Positions 17,876-25,846 of a stretch of 64,000 bases of DNA are shown here, piece after piece; the first letter of the stretch is position 1; every line of letters begins with the position of its first letter. Both the position numbers and the translations under genes were made by a program. Below the pieces are notes generated by a model, which was not told where the DNA came from, searched no databases, and worked only from the letters and a program-made list of their open reading frames with translations. Source of the stretch: Vogesella indigofera (GTDB taxonomy: Bacteria; Pseudomonadota; Gammaproteobacteria; Burkholderiales; Chromobacteriaceae); assembly GCF_028548395.1 (NCBI RefSeq), contig NZ_JAQQLA010000003.1, positions 719,820 through 783,819 of the forward strand, written 5' to 3'.

Positions 17876-18286
17876 ATGCCCGACAAGCTTTTCAAGACCC
17901 CGGCCGAATGGCGCGCCATCCTCACGCCGGAACAATACTATGTCACCCGCGAGGCCGGCACCGAGCGCCCGTTCAGCGGTGATTACTACCTGCACAGCCA
18001 GGTCGGCAATTACCACTGCGTGTGCTGCGACGCTTTGCTGTTCGAATCCACCACCAAATTCGACGCCGGCTGCGGCTGGCCCAGCTTCTGGGAAGAAGCC
18101 GTCAAGGGCAGCATCCGCCGCATCCGCGACACCAGCCACGGCATGACCCGCACCGAAGTGCGCTGCAACCGCTGCGACGCCCACCTAGGCCATGTCTTCG
18201 ATGACGGCCCGCCCCCCAGCGGCGAGCGCTTCTGCATCAATTCCGTGTCGCTGTACTTCATCGCCAACGAGCAGGCCGAACTGTAG
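17876..18286 (+). CDS. msrB: Peptide-methionine (R)-S-oxide reductase
   Basis: This 136-residue enzyme reduces methionine-R-sulfoxide in oxidised proteins. Zinc-binding cysteine pairs are seen in CVCCDALLF and [10 protein letters not shown]. The catalytic cysteine is in RFCINSVSL, with the invariant GWPSFWE segment. The start at 17876 follows AGGAGA. The length equals E. coli MsrB, and the protein is complete. Confidence 0.96.
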   Translation: MPDKLFKTPAEWRAILTPEQYYVTREAGTERPFSGDYYLHSQVGNYHCVCCDALLFESTTKFDAGCGWPSFWEEAVKGSIRRIRDTSHGMTRTEVRCNRCDAHLGHVFDDGPPPSGERFCINSVSLYFIANEQAEL

Positions 18287-18625
18287 CAACGCAGGGATAG
18301 TGCCAGCGCGAAGCGGAGATAATGAAATGCCGCAAATGGCGCACGCGTCATTTCTCCGCACCGAGCCCTAGCCAACACATCAAGACCATGGTTTGTTGCG
18401 CCTGACGCCGATTCGGTAAGGCATCGCGGCCAGCCCGCCGCGGTCCCTTCCCCATGTTGAATACCCTTGAACAGGCCCGTGCAACGATGACTGCGCACCG
18501 TGAAGGCCCATGGGCAGCGATTCAGCGCCTGCACCGGCGCTACGCACCAGGGAAAGCGGCTTTGCACGCCGAATCCGGTTCATGCAACAAGGCCGGCCGG
18601 GCTCAGGCTGCGCCGCGATCGCGCC
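18287..18625. other. 339-base gap with a long hairpin
   Basis: No gene is recognisable. Just after msrB, GCGGAGA-T-AATGA (18313-18325) pairs with TCATTTCTCCGC (18348-18359), a 12 bp stem with one bulged T and a 22-base loop that is itself partly self-complementary. The remainder, on the 3' side of hflX, is GC-rich and shows nothing I can assign. Confidence 0.45.
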
Positions 18626-20014
18626 TCAGACTTCCCAGTATTCCTTTTCCCTGCCCTGCACGCCCGGATTGAGCTGCTCGCGCAGACTGCGCAGTTTTTC
18701 CGGTTCGCCACGCACGCGGAACCAGCTGCCGTCTTCCTCGGCACGCTCTTCCAGCACCTGGCAATGGCTGTAGATGTCACCGCGCAGCTGTTGCGCCGAC
18801 CACGGCAGCAGCAGCTCGTCTTCCACCAGATCCTGCTGGAAGAAGGAAACGATGGTCGCGTGCAGGCTGGCCACCTCCTCCGGACGACGCGCACTCATCA
18901 CCACGCAGCCCGGATAGCGCTGCTGCAGTTCGGTAGTCCAGGCAGCCTGCTCGGCTTCATCTCCGACATGGTCGATCTTGTTGAACACGCGAATGCGCGG
19001 CACCTCGTCGGCACCGATTTCCTGCAGCACTTCGTCGGTCACCTCCAGCTGGCGCAGGAAACCGGGATCACTGGCATCAATCACGTGCAGCAACAGTGCC
19101 GCATCCAGCGCTTCTTCCAGCGTCGACTTGAAAGAGGCCACCAGTCCGTGAGGCAGGTTCTTGATGAAGCCGACGGTATCGCTGACCAGCACGCGTGGCA
19201 CGCTTTCCGGGTAGAGGGCACGCACCGTGGTGTCCAGCGTGGCGAACAGCTTGTTGGCCACCAGCACCTCGCTACCGGTCAGCGCCCGCATCAGCGTGGA
19301 CTTGCCGGCATTGGTATAGCCCACCAGCGACACGCCGCCCAAGCCCAGACCCTGACGTTCCAGACGGCGTGCGCGCTGGGTCTTGCGCTCCAGCTCCATG
19401 GCGATGATTTCGCGTTGCAGCTCGGCGATGCGGTCTCGCACCTTGCGACGGTCCAGCTCGGTATGCGATTCACCGGCACCACGCCCACCCATGCCGCTAC
19501 GCTGCCGGCCTTGCGGACCGGCCAGCTTGGCCGCTTCGCGCAGGCGCGGGGCCATGTAGCCGAGGCGGGCGATTTCCACCTGCGCACGTGCCGCGCGCGA
19601 GCGGGCATTGCGATGGAAAATCTCCAGAATGACCATGGTGCGGTCCATCACCGGGCACCCCACGGCCAGCTCCAGATTGCGTGCCTGCGACGGCGAGATT
19701 TCGTGATCCACCAGCAACACGTCGAACTCGACGGTATCGGACTCCAGCGCTGGCGAGCCGGCTTCCAGATCGCCGCTGCAGACGCCGCGATTGACGAACG
19801 TGCTGACTTCTTCCAGCTTGCCCACGCCCAGATAGGCGGTGCGGTCGAAGCTGCTGCGCTTTTGCACAAAGGTCTGCACCACCTGAAAACCCAGCGTCTT
19901 GGCCAGTTCGCTCAGTTCGGCGAGCGACGCCTCGAACTCGACATCACTGACATCCGGCAACTGGACCGATGCCACCAGGGCGTAGCGGGGCTTCTCTTTG
20001 ACTTCTGTTTGCAT
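18626..20014 (-). CDS. hflX: Ribosome-associated GTPase HflX
   Basis: This 462-residue translation-factor GTPase splits stalled or hibernating 70S ribosomes. The HflX N-domain (RSSFDRTAYLGVGKLEEV), the glycine-rich linker (SGMGGRGAGESHTELDRRKVRDRI) and the G domain (GYTNAGKSTLMRAL, VSDTVGFIKNLPHGLVASFKSTLEE, NKIDHV) are in order. The length is a little above that of E. coli (426). The gene is not next to hfq here. Confidence 0.96.
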   Translation of the reverse strand: MQTEVKEKPRYALVASVQLPDVSDVEFEASLAELSELAKTLGFQVVQTFVQKRSSFDRTAYLGVGKLEEVSTFVNRGVCSGDLEAGSPALESDTVEFDVLLVDHEISPSQARNLELAVGCPVMDRTMVILEIFHRNARSRAARAQVEIARLGYMAPRLREAAKLAGPQGRQRSGMGGRGAGESHTELDRRKVRDRIAELQREIIAMELERKTQRARRLERQGLGLGGVSLVGYTNAGKSTLMRALTGSEVLVANKLFATLDTTVRALYPESVPRVLVSDTVGFIKNLPHGLVASFKSTLEEALDAALLLHVIDASDPGFLRQLEVTDEVLQEIGADEVPRIRVFNKIDHVGDEAEQAAWTTELQQRYPGCVVMSARRPEEVASLHATIVSFFQQDLVEDELLLPWSAQQLRGDIYSHCQVLEERAEEDGSWFRVRGEPEKLRSLREQLNPGVQGREKEYWEV

Positions 20015-20415
20015 GTGCAGATTGCTTTAACTTGATGGCGAGCCCAGATAGTACTCACAAATGGCACCGTCCGTTGCCCGAATGCGTGGCAGGCAATCGC
20101 TAGCCATCAAATCCGGACGCGCGTGGAGAGAGTCCCACTTGGCGCGCACAGGCTTCATAAGCCGACGCTGTTCCTTCATCAATGACAATTTGGCAGCGCC
20201 GATGAGAATCGCCACCGAGACGAGAAGATGCAGTCATACCCCGCTCTTCTTTACCTGCCCATCGCCTTGCAACCCGAGCTGGCTTTGTCAGTGGCCCGTG
20301 CTTCGGCACCAGTGCGACATGGCGCAAGGTAAAGATATTCGCCAGAAAGGCCGCCAGAGGTTGACGCCACCGCTCATCGCGGCCGCCAGGTCATTGGCCG
20401 GCCACGGTCGGGGCG
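20015..20415. other. 401-base gap upstream of hflX
   Basis: I see no supported gene here. Short open frames exist on both strands but overlap one another and have no family-like sequence or ribosome sites. The part next to hflX must hold its promoter. No repeat copy is present. Confidence 0.4.
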
Positions 20416-20652
20416 CTACTTGCCGCGATACTCGATGCGCGCGGTCATTTCCTCGATCGCCAGCGCCAGTGCCTTGGCCGTACCCGCCGCATCGCCGGCG
20501 ACATCGGCGTAGTCGGTCCATTCGCCGTAACGCAGCTGCCAGCCACTCGCCGCGGCACCCTCTAGCCGCAGGATGTACTCCGGCACGGAGAACTGTTCGC
20601 CGGCCGCGGTGGTCAGCAGACGGTACTGCACCGCGTCGCCCCAGCCGTTCAT
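20416..20652 (-). CDS. Small hypothetical protein
   Basis: This 78-residue product is not recognised. It is supported by a strong GGAGG ribosome site nine bases before the ATG at 20652 and by an amphipathic pattern (VQYRLLTTAAGEQFSVPEYILRLE; then helix TAKALALAIEEMTARIEY). It is acidic, with no signal peptide. Confidence 0.55.
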   Translation of the reverse strand: MNGWGDAVQYRLLTTAAGEQFSVPEYILRLEGAAASGWQLRYGEWTDYADVAGDAAGTAKALALAIEEMTARIEYRGK

Positions 20653-20788
20653 GACCGGCCCTCCGCCGGAACGGGCGCCGTGCATGGCCGCCCGAAGAGA
20701 TTAAAATGGTTCATCGGCCGATTCTAGCAAGCCGCCGCCGTGCCGGCTGCAGCGGTAGCGTGATGTCTGTTATGCCACGATGCGAGCG

Positions 20789-22051
20789 CTAGCTGACCAC
20801 CGGCAACTCGTCCCAGCAGGTGGTCCAGCGCGGCGAGCGTTGCGCCTGCCGCATCTGCCAGCCCGCGCTGACCGCTTCCGACGCCAGTCGCAGCGTGCCG
20901 CTGCCATAGTGGCGGTTTACCTTATCCAGCGTTTGCAGCAAAGCGGCGCGCCGTGGATCGGTACTGACGGCAAACAGGTCCGGCTGCCGCGCCTGGGCGG
21001 CGCTTATGCCCAACAGCACCACGCCCGCCTTCTTGTAGCCATGGCCGGGCAGGTAGATCGCCTCCAGCCCGGCCAGTGCCGCCTTGACCAGCACAAAGGT
21101 GTCGGCGGCGGGGCCGGACAGCGGCACCACCGTCCAGCCGCGCTGCGGCGGCGCGTCGCCAAATGGGTTGCCACGGATACTGACGCCGACCAGCTGCGCC
21201 ACGCTGCGCTGCTGGCGAAGTTTCTCGCCGACGCGGGTGGCGTGATGGGTGACCGCCGCCGCCAGCGTGGGCAGCTCGCTCACCGCGCGCGCAAACGAGC
21301 GCGACGAGATCAGCTGCTGCCGTGGTGCGGCGATGTCGTCCAGCTCGAGACAGGACACCCCGTTCAGCTCGGCCACGGTACGCTCCAGCACGATGCCGAA
21401 ATGGCGCTGGATCAACTGCGGCGCGGCACGCTGCAAGTCCAGCGCGCTGTGGATACCGAGACGGGCGAGCTTGTCCGCGCTGCGCCGGCCCACGCCCCAG
21501 ACCCGGCTTGCGGCCAACCTTGCCAGCAGCTTTTCCTGCCAGTCGCGCGCAAGCCAGTCCCAGGCGAACACGCCGTTGCAGCGCGGATGGGTCTTGGCCA
21601 CGCTGTTGGCCAGCTTGGCCAGCGTCTTGCTGCGGCCTATGCCGACACAGGTAGGGATGCCGACGCGCTGCAACACGTCGGCGCGCAGGCCGGCCGCGTG
21701 GTGGCGCAGCTCGGGGATGCCGTCGAGAGTGATGAAGCTCTCGTCGATGGAGTAGATTTCCTGTTCGATGCCCCAGCGCGCCACCACCTGCATCATCCGT
21801 TGCGACATGTCGCCATATAGCGCGTAATTGCTGGAAAACACCGCCACACCGTGGCGGCGGCACTGTGCCGCGACCTGGTAGTACGGCAGGAAGGCGTCGA
21901 TACCGAGTGCCTTGGCCTCGGCCGAGCGCGCGACGACGCAGCCGTCGTTATTGCTGAGCACAATGATGGGCTTGCCGGCCAGATCAGGACGGAACACCCG
22001 CTCGCACGAGGTGTAGAAGCTGTTGCCGTCGACCAGTGCAAAGGTACTCAT
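20789..22051 (-). CDS. umuC: DNA polymerase V catalytic subunit UmuC
   Basis: This 420-residue Y-family polymerase performs translesion synthesis together with processed UmuD. The palm motifs [17 protein letters not shown] and [11 protein letters not shown] carry the catalytic acidic residues, followed by [13 protein letters not shown] and helix-hairpin-helix [17 protein letters not shown]. The ATG overlaps the umuD stop (ATGA), so the two are translationally coupled. A full-length repeat copy is at 21508-21521. E. coli UmuC is 422 residues. Confidence 0.96.
   Translation of the reverse strand: MSTFALVDGNSFYTSCERVFRPDLAGKPIIVLSNNDGCVVARSAEAKALGIDAFLPYYQVAAQCRRHGVAVFSSNYALYGDMSQRMMQVVARWGIEQEIYSIDESFITLDGIPELRHHAAGLRADVLQRVGIPTCVGIGRSKTLAKLANSVAKTHPRCNGVFAWDWLARDWQEKLLARLAASRVWGVGRRSADKLARLGIHSALDLQRAAPQLIQRHFGIVLERTVAELNGVSCLELDDIAAPRQQLISSRSFARAVSELPTLAAAVTHHATRVGEKLRQQRSVAQLVGVSIRGNPFGDAPPQRGWTVVPLSGPAADTFVLVKAALAGLEAIYLPGHGYKKAGVVLLGISAAQARQPDLFAVSTDPRRAALLQTLDKVNRHYGSGTLRLASEAVSAGWQMRQAQRSPRWTTCWDELPVVS
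21508..21521 (-). repeat. Full-length repeat copy inside umuC
   Basis: TTGCGGCCAACCTT on the plus strand reads AAGGTTGGCCGCAA in the umuC sense strand, coding A-R-L-A-A-S. Confidence 0.88.
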
Positions 22052-22470
22052 GTGAAGCGCTTCACGCAGGCGGTGACCACGCCCCAGATGCACAGCTCCT
22101 GCTCGCCGCCCAGCTCCAGCGGCGCATAGGCGGCATTCTCCGCCAGCAGCGCCACGCGGCCATCGCGGCGGTGCAGGCGTTTGACGGTGAACGCACCGTC
22201 GATGGCGGCCAGTACGATGTGGCCGTGCAGCGGCGGCAGGCCGCGATCGACCACCAGCAGATCACCATGATGGATGCCGGCATCAGCCATGGAATCACCA
22301 CTTACCCGCACCATGAACGAGGACGCCGCGTCACGGATCAGGTAACGGTTGAGATCCAGCAGGCTGTCCTTGTAGTCGTCGGCCGGCGACGGAAAACCGG
22401 CCGGCACGCTGACACCGAACAGCGGCACGCTCTGCGGCAACGGTGCCGCGACCGGTAGATAAAGCTGCAT
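22048..22470 (-). CDS. umuD: DNA polymerase V accessory subunit UmuD (LexA-like autoprotease)
   Basis: This 140-residue S24 autoprotease is cleaved when bound to RecA filaments, giving UmuD' for polymerase V. The cleavage site is A24-G25 (VSVPAGFPS). The catalytic pair S60 (SGDSMADAG) and K97 (FTVKRLH) sits at the same positions as in E. coli. It lacks a DNA-binding domain, as UmuD should. No CTGT-N8-ACAG LexA box was seen upstream; an unrelated dyad lies there instead. Confidence 0.95.
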   Translation of the reverse strand: MQLYLPVAAPLPQSVPLFGVSVPAGFPSPADDYKDSLLDLNRYLIRDAASSFMVRVSGDSMADAGIHHGDLLVVDRGLPPLHGHIVLAAIDGAFTVKRLHRRDGRVALLAENAAYAPLELGGEQELCIWGVVTACVKRFT

Positions 22471-22492
22471 GCTGGCTCTCCATAATCGATCT

Positions 22493-22514
22493 TTTGATTG
22501 TGTACGATTTCAAA
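22493..22514 (-). promoter_or_regulatory. Candidate operator upstream of umuDC
   Basis: TTTGA-N4-GTAC-N4-TCAAA is a 22-base dyad whose left edge is 22 bases before the umuD ATG. Read on the minus strand it overlaps a TTGAAA -35-like element (22513-22508). It takes the place where a LexA box would be expected. Confidence 0.4.
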
Positions 22515-22638
22515 TAAACTGCAAAGCCTGCTGTTGCCGTGCGGCAAGCAGCCCCTCCCACTACCCATGGCCGGAGAGCGAGAGAACCGCCGCCGCAGAC
22601 CGACATCGCGCCAGCCATCACGCTGCCGCACCCCGCCT

Positions 22639-22650
22639 GCGGCCAACCTT
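22639..22650 (-). repeat. Dispersed 12-mer repeat copy, intergenic
   Basis: This is an exact GCGGCCAACCTT in the 308-base divergent gap between umuD and the next gene; the rest of the gap shows no gene. Confidence 0.85.
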
Positions 22651-22778
22651 GTTCACTCCACCGGCCGCACAGCGCACCATGGTGGGCACTGCCCGCCCCT
22701 GCCGCCGCCAGCAGCCGCAACAACGCACCGCGTCAAAGCGCCTATAAATCAACTATCTAGCCCGCAACGGAGACAGGC

Positions 22779-23453
22779 ATGAAGCCGGTTCGGCGCAAAC
22801 AGTTCGTCAGCTTTGGCAGCGGCTCGTCGTGGCCGCACGCCACGCCGCCGCTTGCCAGCGCGCCGCCCTCTGTCGCCCTCACCCGACCGCAACTGGGGGC
22901 GGAGTATCTGGCGTGGGCGCACTGGCTGGATGCGTTGCACAAACGCGCCAGCCTGGGCAACGAGGCCGATGCCTGGGCACTGGCGGAAGGCAAGCTGGCC
23001 TTCGTGCTGCGCCGCAGCCTGCTGCTGCGCGAAAAGGTCATGCTCGGCGGCAGCCTGTCACGGGCGGTGACCGAGGAAACCACGGCGCTGGTGCAGGAAC
23101 TGGAGCAGGTGATTGGCGAGCTGACCGGGCGCGAGATGGCGCCGGTAGACGACTGGCCGCTGCCCTACCGCCTCTACCGTCGCCAGGGCGAAGCCAGCAG
23201 GCAGAATGCCGCCCCCGCCGCCGGTTACGACCGCCGTCAGGGCAGCCGCCAGCGCAAGAACCTGCTGTCGGTGCAGGCCCAGCAGGACTGCCAGCAGGCA
23301 GTGGGTTGCCTGCGGCTGGCGCTGGAGATCCTGCATCGCCAGCCGCCACTGGCCAAGTCCGACGCCTGGCAGGCAGCCAACCTCGGGCTGGCGCGGGTGA
23401 TCGTGCTCGGCCACCTCAGCAGTCAGCCTAGTCACAAGCTGGCGAGTAGCTAA
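22779..23453 (+). CDS. Unrecognised protein
   Basis: This 224-residue protein matches no family I know. It starts with a good GGAGA site. The first 45 residues are Pro/Ser/Ala-rich and probably disordered; residues about 45-115 look helical (EYLAWAHWLDALHKRA; ETTALVQELEQVIGEL). The C-terminal part is Gln- and Arg-rich (DRRQGSRQRKNLLSVQAQQDCQQAVGCL). No signal peptide or membrane segment is present. It stands alone between umuDC and the 4.5S RNA gene. Confidence 0.6.
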   Translation: MKPVRRKQFVSFGSGSSWPHATPPLASAPPSVALTRPQLGAEYLAWAHWLDALHKRASLGNEADAWALAEGKLAFVLRRSLLLREKVMLGGSLSRAVTEETTALVQELEQVIGELTGREMAPVDDWPLPYRLYRRQGEASRQNAAPAAGYDRRQGSRQRKNLLSVQAQQDCQQAVGCLRLALEILHRQPPLAKSDAWQAANLGLARVIVLGHLSSQPSHKLASS

Positions 23454-23521
23454 ACTGATATTCTGCAATGGCAGCAGTTCGGCAAACCCGCGCCCAAGCT
23501 TGCGCTGCCAGCAAACTCTCC

Positions 23522-23550
23522 TTGCCATTGAGAGGCTTTATCTGTAAAAT
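23522..23550 (+). promoter_or_regulatory. Promoter of the 4.5S RNA gene
   Basis: TTGCCA (23522-23527), a 17-base spacer and TAAAAT (23545-23550) with an upstream TG make a strong sigma-70 promoter, predicting transcription from about 23557, just before the RNA. Confidence 0.75.
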
Positions 23551-23563
23551 GTCTTTCCTCAAT

Positions 23564-23659
23564 GGCGGGTCTCCCCGCATTGTGCGATGGTCAACCTGGT
23601 CAGGTCCGGAAGGAAGCAGCCACAGCCGTTTAGCGCAAGTGCCGGGGGTCGGGCTCGCC
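23564..23659 (+). ncRNA. ffs: 4.5S RNA of the signal recognition particle
   Basis: The invariant Ffh-binding core GGTCAGGTCCGGAAGGAAGC, followed by AGCC and the returning strand GTGCCGGGGG, identifies the bacterial 4.5S SRP RNA. The ends GGCGGGTCTCCC and GGGCTCGCC pair to close the hairpin, giving about 96 bases. It guides Ffh-dependent targeting of membrane proteins. End positions are estimated from base pairing. Confidence 0.95.
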
Positions 23660-23671
23660 ACCCCAATTTAC

Positions 23672-23703
23672 CCCGTTGCCGATAGCTCACTATCGGCAAC
23701 GGG
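23672..23703 (+). terminator. Terminator of the 4.5S RNA gene
   Basis: CCCGTTGCCGATAG (23672-23685) pairs perfectly with 23690-23703 around the loop CTCA. Only a short T-run follows. Confidence 0.8.
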
Positions 23704-23742
23704 CGTTTCGCATAAATTACACTGTCCTTTTTCTCGCAATCC

Positions 23743-23751
23743 TGCTATCAT
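23743..23751 (+). promoter_or_regulatory. Candidate extended -10 of the HTH regulator gene
   Basis: TGC-TATCAT is a good extended -10, about 115 bases before the start codon at 23868; the -35 region is weak. The resulting leader would be long, about 110 bases. Confidence 0.45.
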
Positions 23752-23867
23752 ACTGATGCAAGTCAAATAAGGCTGGGCAAAGACTCGGCCATATGTTTTA
23801 TTTTTTGCAAAAGTCACGCGGACACTACCCCGTCCATGATTAACAGAACTCATATGCGAGGAACGCC

Positions 23868-24194
23868 ATGAAATTGTTTGATAAAATCCCCAATCCGCGC
23901 GAAATCCGCCGCAAGCTTGGCTTGAACCAACAGGAATTCTGGAGCCGCATCGGCGTGACCCAGTCCGGTGGTTCGCGCTATGAAAGCGGTCGCAACATGC
24001 CAAAGCCGGTACGCGAATTGCTCCGTCTGGTGCATGTCGAGCAGATCGACCTGGCAAAAGTCCGTCGTGAAGACTTCGAGATCGTTGAATATCTCAAGGA
24101 AACCCACCCGGACCTGTACAAGAGCCTGCGTAAAGCGGTTCGCGCCCGCCTTGACACCCAAGGCGAAGCAGAAGGCACCGTTGCCGAAGCCTGA
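23868..24194 (+). CDS. Small XRE-type helix-turn-helix regulator
   Basis: This 108-residue DNA-binding protein carries an XRE-like HTH at about residues 10-50 (REIRRKLGLNQQEFWSRIGVTQSGGSRYESGRNMP). A helical C-terminal part (VEYLKETHPDLYKSLRKAVRARL) may mediate oligomerisation. The start has an upstream GAGG. It is flanked by the 4.5S RNA gene and a convergent uspA; its targets are unknown. Confidence 0.85.
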   Translation: MKLFDKIPNPREIRRKLGLNQQEFWSRIGVTQSGGSRYESGRNMPKPVRELLRLVHVEQIDLAKVRREDFEIVEYLKETHPDLYKSLRKAVRARLDTQGEAEGTVAEA

Positions 24195-24217
24195 GCAAGC
24201 GGCTGACGCAACCATAA

Positions 24218-24247
24218 AAAAACGCCCCGGTTCTCCGGGGCGTTTTT
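24218..24247. terminator. Bidirectional terminator between HTH gene and uspA
   Basis: AAAAACGCCCCGG (24218-24230) pairs with CCGGGGCGTTTTT (24235-24247) around the loop TTCT. Confidence 0.93.
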
Positions 24248-24294
24248 CGTTGCCTGAAGCACGACAAGGTCGGCACTGCAGGCGGCAAACGTGA

Positions 24295-24744
24295 TCAATC
24301 TCCGGTATTGCGCACCAGCAGCACCGGCACATCGGCGATCTTCAGCACCCCTTCGGCGACACTTCCCAACAGCAGGTGCATCAGGCCGCCAATGCCATGG
24401 GTGCCCATCACCAGCAGGTCCGCTCCCCACTTGCTGGCGTCGTCCATGATGACACTGGCGATACGATCACCCCAGCTTTCGATGATGGCGGTTTCCGGCA
24501 CCACACCCAGCGCCTCGGCGCGCGTCCGTGCCTGCGACAACACCTGTTCGCCCGCCTCACGAATCGAACCCTGCAACTCCGCGGCATCCAGAAACTCGGC
24601 TCCCCCCCAGCCAAACTGCGCCAGATCCACCACGTGCACCATCTTCACGGCAGCACCAACCTCCTTGGCCAGCTTGCACGCTTCAGCCAGGGCCAATGCC
24701 GATGTTTCGCTATCATCAACCGGCACAAAAATACGCTGATACAT
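24295..24744 (-). CDS. Universal stress protein, UspA family
   Basis: This 149-residue single-domain Usp has the ATP-binding signature GTHGIGGLMHLLLGSVAEGVL (G-2X-G-9X-G-S), so it belongs to the nucleotide-binding UspFG/MJ0577-like type. The opening YQRIFVPVDDSETSALAL is typical. The ATG at 24744 follows GGGAGG. A near-consensus FNR/ANR box lies 71-84 bases upstream, suggesting induction when oxygen is low, as known for several Pseudomonas Usp proteins. Confidence 0.93.
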   Translation of the reverse strand: MYQRIFVPVDDSETSALALAEACKLAKEVGAAVKMVHVVDLAQFGWGGAEFLDAAELQGSIREAGEQVLSQARTRAEALGVVPETAIIESWGDRIASVIMDDASKWGADLLVMGTHGIGGLMHLLLGSVAEGVLKIADVPVLLVRNTGD

Positions 24745-24814
24745 GGTGACCTCCCGTCTCGACACACGATTGAATTGCTGTATTCATACTAGATTACCGG
24801 CGCCGAGGAAAGTA

Positions 24815-24828
24815 TTGATAAAGATTAA
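24815..24828 (-). promoter_or_regulatory. Candidate FNR/ANR box upstream of uspA
   Basis: TTGATAAAGATTAA matches TTGAT-N4-ATCAA at 9 of 10 positions. On the minus strand a TAGTAT -10 at 24791-24786 would give a start near 24779, placing the box centre at about -42.5, close to the class II position. Confidence 0.6.
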
Positions 24829-24871
24829 CAGCGGGTGCAGTATGACAAAAACCCTCGCAACAGGTTAACGC

Positions 24872-25318
24872 ATGGCACGCCTCACCTTGCCGGAGATCGA
24901 CAACCCGGTGTTCGACTGCCGGCTCGACATCCGCATCAGCGATATCAATTATGGCGGCCATCTGGGCAACGATGCCGCGTTGCGCTTCGCCCACGAGGTC
25001 CGGCTGCGGTTCCTGCAAAGTCTTGACTGCACCGAGATGGATGTTTACGGTGCCGGCATCATCATGAGCGACGCGGCGGTGATCTACCGCAACGAGGCCT
25101 TCCATGGTGACACGCTGGCATTCAGCCTCGGCATCACCGACTTTAGCCGCTGCGGCTGCGATTTCATTTACCAAGCCCGACGCATGAGCGACAATGCCGC
25201 AATACTGCATATCAAGACCGGCATTGTCTTCTTTGACTACCAGCAGCGGAAAGCAACCGCTGTACCAGCCGCCTTTGCCGCGCAATTCAGACTGAAACAA
25301 GAAGGAGTCGCGACATGA
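24872..25318 (+). CDS. Thioesterase-like hotdog-fold protein
   Basis: This 148-residue single hotdog domain resembles the YbgC/4-hydroxybenzoyl-CoA thioesterase group. The opening DIRISDINYGGHLGNDAALRFAHEVR holds the usual position of the active-site acid and the helix, with GGHLGND replacing the classic GHVNN. FDYQQRKATAVP closes the fold. It overlaps the next gene (ATGA), so both are co-expressed. The acyl substrate is unknown. Confidence 0.85.
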   Translation: MARLTLPEIDNPVFDCRLDIRISDINYGGHLGNDAALRFAHEVRLRFLQSLDCTEMDVYGAGIIMSDAAVIYRNEAFHGDTLAFSLGITDFSRCGCDFIYQARRMSDNAAILHIKTGIVFFDYQQRKATAVPAAFAAQFRLKQEGVAT

Positions 25319-25731
25319 AGAACTACCCCACGAACAGTCCGGAAGCCCTTGCCCGCATCCTTGCCATGTTCATGATTACCGATGGCGAAATGGAAGCGCG
25401 CGAGATCGAATCCATGGAAAGCCTGAACGTCTATGAAATCATCGGCCTGTCGCGCAAGCGCTTCATTGAGGTACTGGCCAAGTACTGCGACGACGTCTCC
25501 GACGAAGCTGAAAACGACGGCACCATCCATCTGCTGTCGCCACAGCGCGTCAACGAGGTGCTGGACTTGATCACCGATCGCAGCAAGCGCCTGCTGTGCT
25601 GCGCCATCGCGCTGGACATCTGCAAGGCCGACAGCGCGATCAGCGACCCGGAAATGCTGCTGCTGCGCCACATGATGCAGCACTGGCAGCTGTCGCTGGA
25701 AGACCTGGAAAACGAATTCATCCGCCAGTAA
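25315..25731 (+). CDS. TerB-like domain protein
   Basis: This 138-residue all-helical acidic protein resembles the TerB/DjlA-N-terminal fold (MFMITDGEMEAREIESMESL; AIALDICKADSAISDPEMLLLRHMM), in which acidic residues can bind metal. It is translationally coupled to the thioesterase. The function is unknown; no other tellurite-resistance genes are nearby, so a ter role should not be assumed. Confidence 0.7.
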   Translation: MKNYPTNSPEALARILAMFMITDGEMEAREIESMESLNVYEIIGLSRKRFIEVLAKYCDDVSDEAENDGTIHLLSPQRVNEVLDLITDRSKRLLCCAIALDICKADSAISDPEMLLLRHMMQHWQLSLEDLENEFIRQ

Positions 25732-25788
25732 CACCCTGGCGCGCCCTGTAGCTGAACCATAATCAGCGCAGGCACTGCTGCACCGCAA

Positions 25789-25807
25789 CGGCCACCCTGA
25801 GTGGCCG
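25789..25807 (+). terminator. Weak stem-loop
   Basis: CGGCCAC/GTGGCCG around CCTGA, followed by CTTTCG, lies about 60 bases after the TerB-like gene and before moxR. Possibly a weak terminator. Confidence 0.5.
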
Positions 25808-25846
25808 CTTTCGTTCGGCAACTACCATCCAACACGAGCCCATCAC

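Noticed and set aside
20027..20327. Two overlapping minus-strand frames upstream of hflX as a possible broken transposase
   Set aside because: No catalytic motif or inverted ends were visible; support is too weak.
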